Shown piece by piece: positions 1 to 8,807 of a DNA stretch of 64,000 nt; the first letter of the stretch is position 1; the number at the start of each line of letters is the position of its first letter. The stretch is from Neoroseomonas lacus. GTDB lineage: Bacteria > Pseudomonadota > Alphaproteobacteria > Acetobacterales > Acetobacteraceae. Below the pieces are notes generated by a model, which worked only from the letters and a program-made list of their open reading frames with translations, did no database searches and was not told where the DNA came from. The stretch covers positions 239,183 through 303,182 of the forward strand of contig NZ_BMKW01000010.1 of the NCBI RefSeq assembly GCF_014644535.1. Reading direction: 5' to 3'. Position numbers and translations under genes: made by a program.

Positions 1-1831
1 GCGGCGCGATCCACACCGGATGGCCGGGTGCGTCGTCGTAGTCGAAGGAGGCGATGGTCTCGCTGAACAGCTCGATCTTGCCGGTCGCGGTGTCGAGCGG
101 GTGTTCCTCGGGGTCGGTGCGGAACTCGGCGAATTGCGTGTATTCCTCGCCGCGCTTCGGCGGTTCCGCTTCCCACCAGCCCTTGGCCCAGAAGGCGTCG
201 AAATCGGGCGTGTCAAAGCCGAGGCGGGCACAGTTCTGGCGCCATTGTTCGAAGAGGTGGCGCAGCCAGGCATCCTCGTTGCGCTGTTCGGTGAAGCGGT
301 CGCGAAAGCCAAGTTCCTCGGCAATGTCGGCGAGGATGTCGTGGTCGTTGCGGGCCTGGCCGACCGGTGCGATGGCCTGGTGCATGGCGCGCACGAAGCG
401 GTCGCGGCCGCTGCTCGCGATGTCGTTGCGTTCCAATGTGGTGGTCGCCGGCAGGATGATGTCGGCGTGGCGTGCCGCCGCGGTCCAATGTTGTTCCTGG
501 ACGATGATCGTCTCGGCCTGCGCCCAGCCGCGCAGCATGCGGTTGAGGTCCTGGTGGTGATGGAACGGATTGCCACCGGCCCACCAGATGATGCGCGTGT
601 CGGGGTAGGTCTGCGCGCGGCCGTTGAAGTCGTAGGTCCCACCGGGATTCTCCAGCATGTCGGTGATGCGCGCGACCGGGATGAAGGCGCCAGTCGGGTT
701 GCGCGTCGCGGGCATGGAGAAGGAGGGCACTTCCTGGCGCGGCTCGCCCATGCCGTTGACGCTGCCATAGCCATAGGCGACGCCCTCGCCCGGCTTGCCG
801 ATCTTGCCGAGCATGGCAGCCAGGGCAGCCAGCATCCAATAGGGCTGTTCACCGTAGTCGGCACGTTGCAGGGACCAGGTGGCGGTCAGCATCGCTGGCA
901 GGTCGGCGAGTTCCATCGCGATGCGGTGGGTCGTCGCGGCGGGGACGGTGGTGATCGGTTCGGCCCATTCCGGCGTCTTCGCGATGCCGTCCGCTTCGCC
1001 AGTGACATAGGCGCGCAGCCGGTCCCAGCCGACGCAGCGAGTGGCGAGGTAGTCGCGGTCCTCGCGCCCGGCGGTTACGATGGTGTGTGCCATCGCCAGC
1101 AGCAGCGCGGTGTCGGTGCCCGGGCGGATCGGGATCCATTCGGCGTTGCACCAATCGGGCACATCGGCGCGGTTGGGCGAGACCTGGATGAAGCGCAGCC
1201 CGGCCGCGGCGGCTTCGCGCAGGTTGATCTCGTTGGAATGCCGGCCGGCGGCGCCGGAGGTGACGAGGCCGTTGCGCAGCGGCAGGCCGCCGAGGCAGAG
1301 CATCACTTTCGCGTGGCGGGTGATCGCCGCCCAATCGGTGGTACGGCCGAGCAGCACTTCATTGGTGCCGAGGATATGCGGCAGCAACGCCTGCGCCGCG
1401 GCGTAGGAATAGGCGTTGACCTGCCCGGTATAGCCGCCGCCGAGGCCAAGGAATCGCTGCAGCTGCGAACGCGCGTGGTGGAAGCGCCCGGCGGAGGACC
1501 AGCCATAGGAGCCGCCGAAAATGCTGGTCGGACCATGTTCGGTGCGGACGCGGCGGGTTTCCTCCGCCACCAGGCGCACGGCGCGGTCCCAGGAGACGGG
1601 AATGAAGGGATCGCCGCCGCGCAACGCGCCCTTTCGCCGGCCTTCCAGCCAACCCTTGCGGATATAGGGGCGATCCACGCGGCAGGCGGCGTGGACGATA
1701 TCCGGCACGCTCTCGATCAGGCTGCCGGGGAAGGGGTCGCGTTCGAAGGGCCGCACGCCGACGACGCGGCCGTCCCGCACCACGGCGTCATAGGTGCCCC
1801 AATGGGCGGCATGCGGCTTCAGTTCGGTCAT
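1..1831 (-). CDS. Molybdopterin-dependent oxidoreductase, biotin-sulfoxide/TMAO reductase type (3' end cut off by window)
   Basis: An open frame runs leftward from ATG at 1831 and leaves the window, so about 610 N-terminal residues of an expected 750-780 are seen. The protein resembles the BisC/TorZ branch of the DMSO reductase family, which reduces S- or N-oxides on a bis-MGD cofactor. The motif YGWSSAG lies at residues 109-115; by analogy with DMSO reductase, Ser113 is the likely Mo ligand. There is no N-terminal CxxC-type [4Fe-4S] motif and no twin-arginine signal, so a cytoplasmic single-subunit enzyme is inferred. The gene is divergent from the aminotransferase at 1955. The exact substrate (biotin sulfoxide, methionine sulfoxide, TMAO) cannot be told from the sequence. 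Confidence 0.85.
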   Translation of the reverse strand, partial: MTELKPHAAHWGTYDAVVRDGRVVGVRPFERDPFPGSLIESVPDIVHAACRVDRPYIRKGWLEGRRKGALRGGDPFIPVSWDRAVRLVAEETRRVRTEHGPTSIFGGSYGWSSAGRFHHARSQLQRFLGLGGGYTGQVNAYSYAAAQALLPHILGTNEVLLGRTTDWAAITRHAKVMLCLGGLPLRNGLVTSGAAGRHSNEINLREAAAAGLRFIQVSPNRADVPDWCNAEWIPIRPGTDTALLLAMAHTIVTAGREDRDYLATRCVGWDRLRAYVTGEADGIAKTPEWAEPITTVPAATTHRIAMELADLPAMLTATWSLQRADYGEQPYWMLAALAAMLGKIGKPGEGVAYGYGSVNGMGEPRQEVPSFSMPATRNPTGAFIPVARITDMLENPGGTYDFNGRAQTYPDTRIIWWAGGNPFHHHQDLNRMLRGWAQAETIIVQEQHWTAAARHADIILPATTTLERNDIASSGRDRFVRAMHQAIAPVGQARNDHDILADIAEELGFRDRFTEQRNEDAWLRHLFEQWRQNCARLGFDTPDFDAFWAKGWWEAEPPKRGEEYTQFAEFRTDPEEHPLDTATGKIELFSETIASFDYDDAPGHPVWIAP

Positions 1832-1954
1832 GGGAGGCTCCTTCGCGCCAAAAGGTGGCGCGGGCATGGCCGCGCGGCAACACCGGCCCCTTGGGTGGCG
1901 CGGCGGACAGGCCTAAGGTGCGCGCCTCGTTCGCCGAGGAAGGCTCAGACAGAC

Positions 1955-3358
1955 ATGACACCGCCGCGCAATTCCAACGCCGCTCGCGACATCGCGAATG
2001 TGCTGCACCCCTACACCGACGCCAAGGCGTTCCAGCAGACCGGTCCGCTGGTGATCACGCGCGGCAAGGGCGTGAAGATCTACGACGAGCAGGGCAAGGA
2101 ATACATCGAGGCGTTGGCGGGGCTGTGGTGCGCCAGCCTCGGCTTCGACAATGAGCGCCTGGTGCAGGCCGCGACCAACCAGATGCGCAAGCTGCCCTTC
2201 TATCATTCGTTCACGGCCAAGTCGCATGAGCCGATGATCGACCTGGCGGAGATGCTGATCGAGCGCGCGCCGTCGCCGATGAGCAAGGTGTTCTTCGGCA
2301 ATTCCGGCTCCGAGGCGAATGACTCGGCGCTGAAGATGATCTGGTACATGAACAACGCGCTGGGCCGCCCGAAGAAGAAGAAGGTCTTCGCGCGGCTGAA
2401 GGCGTATCATGGCATCACGCTGGCCGCCGCGTCCCTGACCGGCCTGCCGGCCAACCACAAGCTGTTCGACGCGCCGATCGCCGGTGGTCGCTTCATCCAT
2501 GTCGGTACGCCGCATCATTACCATGAGGCGAAGCCGGGTGAGAGCGAGGAAGCCTTCGCGACGCGCCTCGCCGATGAGCTGGAAGCCAGGATCATCGAGG
2601 AAGGCGGCGCCGAGGAATGCGCGGCGTTCTGGGCCGAGCCGGTGATGGGCGCGGGTGGCGTGATCGTGCCGCCGGCGACGTATTTCGAGAAGATCCAGGC
2701 CGTGCTGAAGAAGTACGACATGCTCTTCGTCGCCGATGAGGTGATCTGCGGCTTCGGGCGCACCGGCAGCTACTGGGGCTGCCAGACCTTCAACATCCAG
2801 CCGGACATCCTGGTCTGCGCGAAGGCGCTGTCGTCCTCCTACCTGCCGATCTCGGCGGTGATGGTGAACGAGACCGTGTTCCAAGGCATCGCCGAGGGCT
2901 CGTCCGCGGTCGGCACCTGGGGCCATGGCTTCACCTATTCGGGCCATCCGGTCGCCGCGGCCGTCGCGATCGAGACGCTGAAGATCTACGACGAGACCAG
3001 CATCGTCGCGCATGTCGCCGAGGTCGGCGCGCATATGCAGGCGGAACTGCGCCGTCGCTTCACCGACCATCCGCTGGTGGGCGAAGTGCGCGGCGTCGGC
3101 CTGATCGGCGCGATCGAACTCACCTCCGACAAGGCGGCGCGCAAGCCGATCGACCCGGCGAAGAAGGCCGGCGCGCGGCTGTGCAAGCTGGGCGAGGAAC
3201 ATGGCGTGATCCTGCGCGCCATGATCAACGACAGCATGGGCTTCTCGCCGCCGCTGGTGATCACCAAGGATGAGGTGACCGAGATGCTGGACCGCGTCGG
3301 CAAGGCGCTGGACGCGCTGGCCGTCGACCTGCGGCGCGAGAGCATCGCGGCGGTTTGA
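1955..3358 (+). CDS. Class III PLP-dependent aminotransferase (omega-amino acid/putrescine-pyruvate type)
   Basis: 467 residues, the usual length for class III omega-transaminases, which move an amino group from an omega-amine or beta-alanine-like donor to pyruvate. Seen motifs: NSGSEAND at 116-123 (phosphate cup), DEVICGFGRTG from Asp261 (Asp contacts the pyridine nitrogen) and CAKALSSSY with the predicted Schiff-base Lys290. The frame is open far upstream to position 20, but residues before the ATG at 1955 lie antisense to the molybdoenzyme gene and have no protein-like character; AGGAAGG stands 13 bases before this ATG. A G-rich hairpin element begins 8 bp after the stop. The amine donor is not predictable from sequence alone. 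Confidence 0.9.
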   Translation: MTPPRNSNAARDIANVLHPYTDAKAFQQTGPLVITRGKGVKIYDEQGKEYIEALAGLWCASLGFDNERLVQAATNQMRKLPFYHSFTAKSHEPMIDLAEMLIERAPSPMSKVFFGNSGSEANDSALKMIWYMNNALGRPKKKKVFARLKAYHGITLAAASLTGLPANHKLFDAPIAGGRFIHVGTPHHYHEAKPGESEEAFATRLADELEARIIEEGGAEECAAFWAEPVMGAGGVIVPPATYFEKIQAVLKKYDMLFVADEVICGFGRTGSYWGCQTFNIQPDILVCAKALSSSYLPISAVMVNETVFQGIAEGSSAVGTWGHGFTYSGHPVAAAVAIETLKIYDETSIVAHVAEVGAHMQAELRRRFTDHPLVGEVRGVGLIGAIELTSDKAARKPIDPAKKAGARLCKLGEEHGVILRAMINDSMGFSPPLVITKDEVTEMLDRVGKALDALAVDLRRESIAAV

Positions 3359-3365
3359 GAAAAGG

Positions 3366-3594
3366 TTGGAGGGGCTTTGCCCCTCCAAGCCACCCCACCA
3401 AAGGCCTAAGGGCCTTTGGAAACCGATACTTGGTGCTTGGCATGCGGGCGGGTTCTCGGTGCCAGGACTCGTTCCCTTGCCCGACAAGACGTTCGTTTGT
3501 TGCGGCAACCTGCCGCGCCGGACGCCAAGTCGAGGTGTCCAGAGGCCCTTTGGCCTTTGGTGGGGGTGGTCCGGAGGGGGGCAAAGCCCTCTCC
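3366..3594. repeat. Composite inverted intergenic element, copy A (two half-units)
   Basis: Left half 3366-3441: hairpin TTGGAGGGGC-TTT-GCCCCTCCAA (10 bp stem), linker GCCACCCCA, core palindrome CCAAAGGCC-TAAG-GGCCTTTGG, then AAACCGATACTTGGTGC. Right half 3521-3594 is the same unit inverted (core CCAAAGGCCAAAGGGCCTCTGG read on the minus strand). The spacer 3442-3520 is unique. The left hairpin starts 8 bp past the aminotransferase stop and could terminate it; the right half ends about 67 bp before the next gene. The whole 3359-3661 gap is explained by this element. Confidence 0.85.
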
Positions 3595-3661
3595 GCGTCG
3601 CCCGCACGGACGACGCCCGCCCGCGACACTTCCCCAGCACGCCCACCCCGGACCCCCGCGC

Positions 3662-4873
3662 GTGAAGATCACCTCCCCTGCCCTCCCCGTCGCTATCGCT
3701 CTGTTGCTGGCGCCGCTGGCCGTCGTGCTGCAATCCAAGACGATGGCGCCGATCGCGCTGGTGACGATGGCACTCACCGTCATCGCCTTCTGGCGCCAGC
3801 ACCAAACACTGCCCTGGCCGAGCGGCGCGGCGGTCGCGATGGGCCTCGCCCTCGGGCTGTGGGGCGCGTTCAGCGCGGCCTGGGCGATCGAACCGGGACG
3901 CGCGCTGACCACCGGCGTGTCCCTCGTCGGCATGGTGTTGCTGGCGGGCGGTGCCGCGCGGGCGCTGGAGGGTAGCGATGCCTCCACACGCTGGTGGATA
4001 GTGCTGCTGCTGGCATTCGGGCTGGTGGTGGGGCTGGGGGCTGGCGGGGTCGACGCCATGACCGGCAACGCCATCCGCGCTGGCGTGCGCGGCCTGCACG
4101 AGGTGCCGGCGACGCTCGCCTTCGGGCTGAAGCCGGCCGGGTCGGTGATGGCGCTGCTGCTGCCGCTGGCGGTGGCGCTCCCCCTGCCGATGCTGTCGCG
4201 TGTCACCTTCCTGGTATGCGGTGTCGTGATGCTGGCCGTGCTGCCGGGCGACACGGCGAAGATCGCCGCCGTGCTCGGGCTGTTGGCGGCCGGGGCCGCA
4301 GCCGTTGCGCCACGCGCGGTGCCGCGGCTGATCGGCGCGGGCCTCGCGCTGTTGATTCTGGCGATGCCGCTGCTGGTGGCCGTCATCCCAGCCTTGCCGG
4401 TGGAGCGCCTGCCGGGTTCGGCGGTGCATCGGATGCTGATCTGGGATTTCGCGGCGGCACGCATCGCCGAACGGCCGCTGGTCGGCTGGGGCATGGAAGC
4501 CAGCCGCGAGATCCCGGGCGGACACGAGCAGCCTTCCGCCGCCGCGCTCGACCGCATGCGTGTGACCGACCCGGCTCTGCGCCAGTGGTTCGCCGAACCG
4601 CATGTGCATGTGCTGCCGCTGCATCCGCATAATGGGGCGCTGCAGCTTTGGCTGGAGTTGGGTGGCATTGGCGCGGCGATCGCAGCACTGCTCGCCTGGT
4701 TCCTGGGCGTGGCGGCGGCGCGCGCGCCGTCACCCGCCGCGGCGAGTGGGGCGCTGGCCTCGGCGGCGGTGACGGCGATGCTGTCCTTCGGCGCGTGGCA
4801 GGCCTGGTGGGTGGCGGCCATGCTGCTGGCGGCGGCGGTCTGCGCGGGGCTGCCGCGCCGCGCAGACGCCTGA
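3662..4873 (+). CDS. O-antigen ligase/polymerase family membrane protein
   Basis: 403 residues from GTG at 3662; the longer open frame runs back through the upstream repeat element and is rejected. The protein is very hydrophobic, with about ten predicted membrane segments. It has the Wzy_C/WaaL signature near the C-terminus: a periplasmic loop followed by HPHNGALQLWLELGG, preceded by LVGWGMEAS. Such proteins ligate or polymerise lipid-linked glycans at the outer face of the inner membrane. No glycosyltransferase genes stand beside it, so the glycan is unknown. The translation start is only moderately certain, because no strong ribosome-binding site is visible. Confidence 0.8.
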   Translation: MKITSPALPVAIALLLAPLAVVLQSKTMAPIALVTMALTVIAFWRQHQTLPWPSGAAVAMGLALGLWGAFSAAWAIEPGRALTTGVSLVGMVLLAGGAARALEGSDASTRWWIVLLLAFGLVVGLGAGGVDAMTGNAIRAGVRGLHEVPATLAFGLKPAGSVMALLLPLAVALPLPMLSRVTFLVCGVVMLAVLPGDTAKIAAVLGLLAAGAAAVAPRAVPRLIGAGLALLILAMPLLVAVIPALPVERLPGSAVHRMLIWDFAAARIAERPLVGWGMEASREIPGGHEQPSAAALDRMRVTDPALRQWFAEPHVHVLPLHPHNGALQLWLELGGIGAAIAALLAWFLGVAAARAPSPAAASGALASAAVTAMLSFGAWQAWWVAAMLLAAAVCAGLPRRADA

Positions 4874-5191
4874 CCCGGGTAAGCCTGTCCGGCTGATTCG
4901 CCGAACCTGCCGCCGCAAGCGGCGCCTGCGGCGGTAAAGGCCGCGCCGCTGGCACAGCCACCCCAACAACGCCAGGCAGGAACACGACAACGGGCCAAGC
5001 ATCCATAGCGGCAGCCGCAGCAGCGACGCGACCTCGCCGACCAGCGCGGCCAGCCGGTCGATGGAGCCCTGCTGGTGGTGCAGCATCGCATCCCGGGCAT
5101 CGGGAGGATCGAATTCGATGGCGCGGATGATGGCTGCGGCATCCGGCAGCGCTTGGCCGCCATCGCCCGGCTGCATGTGGGCCTGCTTCAC
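4730..5191 (-). CDS. Hypothetical small membrane protein (doubtful)
   Basis: 153-residue frame starting ATG at 5191. Residues 1-85 look protein-like: an acidic amphipathic start, then one hydrophobic stretch around residues 62-82 (LPLWMLGPLSCSCLALLGWL) and a basic tail. The final ~45 codons run antisense into the end of the O-antigen-ligase gene and are Arg-rich, as shadow frames are, so either the overlap is real or the true gene was broken. No homologue is recognised. It covers most of an otherwise gene-free 547-bp gap. Confidence 0.35.
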   Translation of the reverse strand: MKQAHMQPGDGGQALPDAAAIIRAIEFDPPDARDAMLHHQQGSIDRLAALVGEVASLLRLPLWMLGPLSCSCLALLGWLCQRRGLYRRRRRLRRQVRRISRTGLPGSGVCAARQPRADRRRQQHGRHPPGLPRAEGQHRRHRRRGQRPTRRGG

Positions 5192-5388
5192 GGCGTGACA
5201 GGCGGCGCGGCAGGATTATGCGTAGTCGCGCCAAGCTGACGCATTCTGCGCGGCCCTGCTGTGCGATGCGGCGACGGTGTCGGTTCGCCCTCTCGCCTGA
5301 CCACGTCCTTCGGCCCACATTGGCTGTTCCCCGGGGCGGCTTCGGTTCGGCGTGGCCGGCTCAACAGGCGCCCGTCGTGGCAAGCGGT

Positions 5389-5413
5389 CCGATCAGGTGT
5401 TGCACCTGATCGG
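5389..5413 (-). terminator. Perfect inverted repeat just after the polyprenyl synthase gene
   Basis: CCGATCAGGTG at 5389-5399 and CACCTGATCGG at 5403-5413 form an 11-bp perfect stem with a 3-base loop. It lies 8 bp beyond the stop codon of the leftward gene at 5421. No T-run follows, so it may be an mRNA 3' stabiliser or a weak terminator rather than a classical one. The remaining 5192-5388 stretch shows nothing I can identify. Confidence 0.55.
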
Positions 5414-5420
5414 ATGGTGC

Positions 5421-6491
5421 TCAATGCGCCCGCTCGATGCAGAAGGCGACGACATCGGCCAGCGCCTTCTTCTCGGCCACGTCCGGGAAGCCGGCCAGTG
5501 CCGCGATCGCATGGTCGCCGTAGAGACGCGCGCGTTCGATGGTGTCATCCAGCGCGCCGTGCCGACGCATCAGCGCCAGGGCCTGCCCGAGGTCGCTGTC
5601 GGCCTGTTCGCGCTCCTCGAGGGTGCGGCGCCAGAAGATGCGTTCCTCGTCGCTGCCGCGGGCGAAGGCGAGCAGCACAGGCAGCGTGATCTTGCCCTCG
5701 CGGAAGTCGTCACCGACGGTCTTGCCCAGCGCCTGCTGGTCAGCGCTGTAGTCGAGCGCGTCATCCACCAGTTGGAAGGCGACACCGAGCGCCATGCCGA
5801 AGTCGCGCAGTGCCGCCTGGCCGGCCGGCGGCTGGTCGGCGACGACGGCGCCGACCTCGGTCGCGGCGGCGAAGAGCGCGGCGGTCTTGCCCTCGATGAC
5901 CTTGAGGTACTGCGCCTCGGTCGTCGTGGTGTCGTTCTGGGTGATGAGTTGCAGCACCTCGCCCTCGGCGATGGTCGAGGAGGCGGAAGACAGGATGCGC
6001 AGCACTTCGAGCGAGCCGTCCTCGACCATCACCTCGAAGGCACGGGAGAACAGGAAGTCGCCAACCAGCACCGAGGCCTTGTTGCCGAACAGCGCATTGG
6101 CCGAGGCCTGGCCGCGCCGCAGCGCGCTTTCATCGACCACGTCGTCATGCAGCAATGTCGCAGTGTGGATGAACTCGACACAGGCGGCGAGCCCGACATG
6201 GCGCTGCCCGCGATAGCCGCACAGCCGAGCCGCGGCGAGGGTCAGCAGCGGGCGCAGCCGTTTGCCGCCGGCGGCGACGATATGGGCGGCGAGTTGCGGG
6301 ATCAGCGAGACGTCGCTCTGCATGCGTTCGACGATCAGGCGATTGCAGGCTTCGAGGTCGTCGCGCACCAGCATGGTCAGGGCGCTCAGCGCGTCCACGC
6401 CCTTGCGCGACGCGGCGGCATTTTCCCGCGCCTGGCCGGCGACACTATCCCGCGCCTGGCCGGCGACGAACGGCTTGGCGGTGGCGCTCAC
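5421..6491 (-). CDS. ispB: Polyprenyl diphosphate synthase (octaprenyl/decaprenyl type)
   Basis: 356 residues from GTG at 6491, chosen because AGGAG stands about 11 bases upstream and the longer frame is shadow sequence. A trans-prenyltransferase that condenses IPP onto FPP to make the ubiquinone side chain. Both Asp-rich motifs are present: LLHDDVVD at 113-120 and VDDALD at 242-247, plus GGKRLRP at 75-81. The first 30 residues hold a short imperfect tandem peptide repeat (VAGQARDS, VAGQAREN) that precedes the conserved domain and is not part of the family core. The chain length of the product (C40 or C50) is not deducible. A perfect inverted repeat follows the stop. Confidence 0.93.
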   Translation of the reverse strand: MSATAKPFVAGQARDSVAGQARENAAASRKGVDALSALTMLVRDDLEACNRLIVERMQSDVSLIPQLAAHIVAAGGKRLRPLLTLAAARLCGYRGQRHVGLAACVEFIHTATLLHDDVVDESALRRGQASANALFGNKASVLVGDFLFSRAFEVMVEDGSLEVLRILSSASSTIAEGEVLQLITQNDTTTTEAQYLKVIEGKTAALFAAATEVGAVVADQPPAGQAALRDFGMALGVAFQLVDDALDYSADQQALGKTVGDDFREGKITLPVLLAFARGSDEERIFWRRTLEEREQADSDLGQALALMRRHGALDDTIERARLYGDHAIAALAGFPDVAEKKALADVVAFCIERAH

Positions 6492-6578
6492 CCTTGCTCT
6501 TCTCCTGCTGCGGCGCGCACCATAGTCACGCCCCGCCCAGGCGGCAAGCAGCGGAAAAACCAGGGAAATACACTTGCG

Positions 6579-6791
6579 ATGCGCGTCGTCGCCACCACTA
6601 CGGACCCGGTCCGGCTGTCCTTCCTGCGCGCGCTGCTCAGCGACGCGGGCATAGAAACCATCGTGCTCGACGCGCATATCAGCGCAATGGAGGGCGGCAT
6701 CGGCGCCTTCCCGCGGCGCCTTGCCGTAGTGACCGAGGATGAGCAGCGTGCACGCGCCGTCCTGCGGGAGGCCGGCGAGGCCTGGGCGTGA
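6579..6791 (+). CDS. DUF2007 domain protein
   Basis: 70-residue protein starting ATG at 6579. It has the compact DUF2007 pattern: an N-terminal strand (MRVVATTTDPVRLSFLRALL), a mid-section IETIVLDAHISAMEGG, and a C-terminal helix rich in Glu, Arg and Ala. The family is annotated as putative signal-transducing, but its biochemical role is unknown. Its stop overlaps the start of the methyltransferase at 6788 (GTGA), so the two are translationally coupled. It is divergent from the polyprenyl synthase, the usual arrangement in alphaproteobacteria: polyprenyl synthase - DUF2007 - methyltransferase. Confidence 0.85.
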   Translation: MRVVATTTDPVRLSFLRALLSDAGIETIVLDAHISAMEGGIGAFPRRLAVVTEDEQRARAVLREAGEAWA

Positions 6792-7513
6792 GCGAAACGA
6801 CCGCGGATACGCTGCTTGATGGCCGCGTGCGGCTGCGCCAGCCGCTGCGGGGATTCCGCGCCGGGCTGGACGCGGTGCTGCTGGCCGCCTTTGTACCGGC
6901 GCGCGCCGGGGAACGGGTGCTGGAGGCCGGCTGCGGCAGTGGTGCGGCCTTCCTTTGCCTTGCCGCGCGGGTGCCCGGGTTGCGCATCGTCGCGGTGGAG
7001 CGCGAGAGGGCGATGGCCGCCCTGGCGCGCGACAATGCCGCTGCCAATGGCGCCGACGCGGTCGTGACGGAAGGTGATGTCGGCGACCTCGCCCTGGCGC
7101 ATCAGCTTGGCCCTGTCGAGCATGTCTTCGCCAATCCGCCCTATTGGCCTGGTGGCACGCCGCCACCCGGCGCGGTACGGCGCGCGGCAACGCATGAATC
7201 GGGGGCGGGCCTGCAGGCCTGGGCGATCTTCCTAGCAGCGGCCTTGCGTGATCGCGGCACCATCAGCCTGGTGTTGCCGGCGGCGCGATTCGATGTGGGC
7301 ATTGCGGCGCTGCGGCAGGCGGGTTGTGGGTCGGTCACGCTGCTGCCGGTCGCACCGCGCGCCGGGCAGCCGGCCAAGCGCGTGCTGATCCGCGCACGCA
7401 AGAGGGGGCGCGCGCCTGCCTGCCTGCTGCCGCCCTTCGTGCTGCATGAGGCCGATGGCGCCTTCACCGATGCCGCCGAGCATGTGCTGCGCCGCGCCGA
7501 TGCTCTGGCCTGA
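6788..7513 (+). CDS. tRNA1(Val) A37 N6-methyltransferase family protein (TrmN6-like)
   Basis: 241 residues, starting GTG inside the stop of the DUF2007 gene. A class I SAM-dependent methyltransferase: motif I LEAGCGSGAA near residue 40, an acidic residue at VAVERE for the SAM ribose, and the N6-adenine signature NPPYW near residue 117. Homology to YfiC/TrmN6 suggests methylation of A37 in tRNA-Val, but related enzymes modify other adenines or proteins, so the substrate is inference. The short length and the HRNA-binding-like basic C-terminus (RARKRGRAP) fit an RNA substrate. Confidence 0.82.
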   Translation: MSETTADTLLDGRVRLRQPLRGFRAGLDAVLLAAFVPARAGERVLEAGCGSGAAFLCLAARVPGLRIVAVERERAMAALARDNAAANGADAVVTEGDVGDLALAHQLGPVEHVFANPPYWPGGTPPPGAVRRAATHESGAGLQAWAIFLAAALRDRGTISLVLPAARFDVGIAALRQAGCGSVTLLPVAPRAGQPAKRVLIRARKRGRAPACLLPPFVLHEADGAFTDAAEHVLRRADALA

Positions 7514-7673
7514 AACGGATCCCGATCAGGCAGGGTCACCTCACGGGGTGCAAGACCAAGGAGCTGGAGTGCTCGCAGCGCGCCGAAGCGAACGGAAGCG
7601 CCCTTCATGTGGCGCTGGCCTGCGGCCCTCACCGATCATGGGCCTGTGCGCGCGCCGATGCGGATCGCCCGAC

Positions 7674-7961
7674 CTACTGGTCCCTGACTTCCGGATGGCG
7701 CAGCAGCCACAGCCGCTCATGCGCCGCCACCAAGCTTTCCAGGTTCTTGCGTCGATTGGAATCCGGCGATGTCGGACGACGCGTCAGCATCATCTCGAGA
7801 ATGCGCAACAATTCCTCGGCGACTTCGAAATCGCTCTGGTCGCAGGCATGGTGGAATGCGATCAGGATTTTGTCGGACAGCCGGCGGGTATGGCGTTGAG
7901 CCGTTGGCCCGCCACGTCCAGCCTCGGCGCTCATGGCGCCATCGTTATCGTCAACCGACAT
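7674..7961 (-). CDS. Conserved hypothetical protein (helical, 95 aa)
   Basis: Start ATG at 7961, preceded by GGAGGGG 4-10 bases upstream; the frame extends further but without such a site. About 30 disordered residues lead into two helices (LSDKILIAFHHACDQSDFEV and AEELLRILEMMLTRR) and a third helical segment (LESLVAAHERLWLLRH). The helix pair resembles TPR-like or dimerisation helices. Similar short proteins are common in Rhodospirillales genomes, with no assigned function. It lies alone between the methyltransferase and the SCO gene; the 160 bp before it (7514-7673) holds nothing I can identify. Confidence 0.7.
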   Translation of the reverse strand: MSVDDNDGAMSAEAGRGGPTAQRHTRRLSDKILIAFHHACDQSDFEVAEELLRILEMMLTRRPTSPDSNRRKNLESLVAAHERLWLLRHPEVRDQ

Positions 7962-8060
7962 GATGCCCCTCCGCCCATCCCTGTGCCTGATACCAAAACC
8001 GACACCGGAACGCGCTCTGTGTAACATAGGCCCCTGAGTGATCTTTAGTAAGCCTGTGTA

Positions 8061-8729
8061 TCAATGCGCGCGAAGCTGTGCTCTGACGGCGGCAGCAATC
8101 GCTTCCGGCGTGGTGTCTGGGCGAAACAGGTTGCGAACGCGACCGTCTGATCCAACGAAATAGATGAATGACGAATGATCCATCAGGTAAGCTGTTGAAT
8201 CGCGCGGCTGCACCTTCGCGTAGTACACGCGATACGCGCGCGCCGCCTGCGCCACTTGTTCCGGCGTCCCGGTAAGCCCGACCAGGCGCGAATGAAAGCG
8301 CGAGACATAGTCGGCCATCGCCTCGGGCGTATCGCGTTCCGGATCGATCGTGATGAAGATCGGAGTAACCTGCTCGCCCGCCGGACCCATTGTGTCGAGC
8401 GCCGCGGCGATGGTGCCGAGTTCGGTCGGGCAGACATCCGGGCAATAGGTGAAGCCGAAGTATATCAGCAGCGGGCGCCCGGCGAAGTCGCGTTCCGTCA
8501 CCGTCTTGCCGGTCTGGTCGACCAGGGTGAACGGCCCGCCGAGTGACACGCCCTGCGCGATCTGCACGCCACCGGCCGCGGGCATCTCGGCGCCGGTCAG
8601 GCGCGCAAGCTGCCGCATGAAGGCGTCGGCCACGGATTCGTCCGGCGTTCGGGCGAACCAGGCCGTGGCCCAGACCCCGCCGAGCAGGACGACAAGAATG
8701 ATGGAGGCAAACCGGATGGCGCGGAGCAT
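8061..8729 (-). CDS. SCO1/SenC/PrrC family copper chaperone
   Basis: 222 residues. Residues 8-26 form a single N-terminal membrane anchor; the rest is a thioredoxin-like periplasmic domain. The copper-binding residues are all there: Cys96 and Cys100 in YCPDVCP and His185 in MDHSSF. SCO proteins deliver copper to the CuA site of cytochrome c oxidase or act as thiol reductants for it. No oxidase genes are nearby, so partner identity is inferred. Neighbouring gaps are short; a GC-rich hairpin lies just upstream at 8758-8777. Confidence 0.92.
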   Translation of the reverse strand: MLRAIRFASIILVVLLGGVWATAWFARTPDESVADAFMRQLARLTGAEMPAAGGVQIAQGVSLGGPFTLVDQTGKTVTERDFAGRPLLIYFGFTYCPDVCPTELGTIAAALDTMGPAGEQVTPIFITIDPERDTPEAMADYVSRFHSRLVGLTGTPEQVAQAARAYRVYYAKVQPRDSTAYLMDHSSFIYFVGSDGRVRNLFRPDTTPEAIAAAVRAQLRAH

Positions 8730-8757
8730 GATGCGGCGCAGTTAGTCCGCACTGCAC

Positions 8758-8777
8758 GGGGCGCGCAAGAGCGCCCC
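8758..8777. terminator. GC-rich hairpin between nrdB and the SCO gene
   Basis: GGGGCGC-GCAAGA-GCGCCCC forms a 7-bp perfect stem, 31 bp past the nrdB stop. It is the likely end of the nrdB transcript. The T-rich flank (GCATTT) lies on the plus-strand side only, so an intrinsic terminator for nrdB is not certain. Confidence 0.45.
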
Positions 8778-8807
8778 GCATTTCGGCGTGTGAACAGCCG
8801 CGCCGTA

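Noticed and set aside
20..1954. Upstream extension of the aminotransferase frame to position 20
   Set aside because: It runs antisense through the molybdoenzyme gene, is Gly/Arg/His-rich without motifs, and the ATG at 1955 begins the recognisable aminotransferase.
3355..3665. Short frames encoding peptides such as LCPSKPPHQRPKGLWKP
   Set aside because: They are translations of the intergenic repeat; the same peptide recurs at 11 kb, 30 kb, 35 kb and 38 kb only because the DNA repeats.
1913..4630. 905-aa leftward open frame
   Set aside because: Antisense to the aminotransferase and O-antigen-ligase genes; composition of a shadow frame, with repeat-derived segments.
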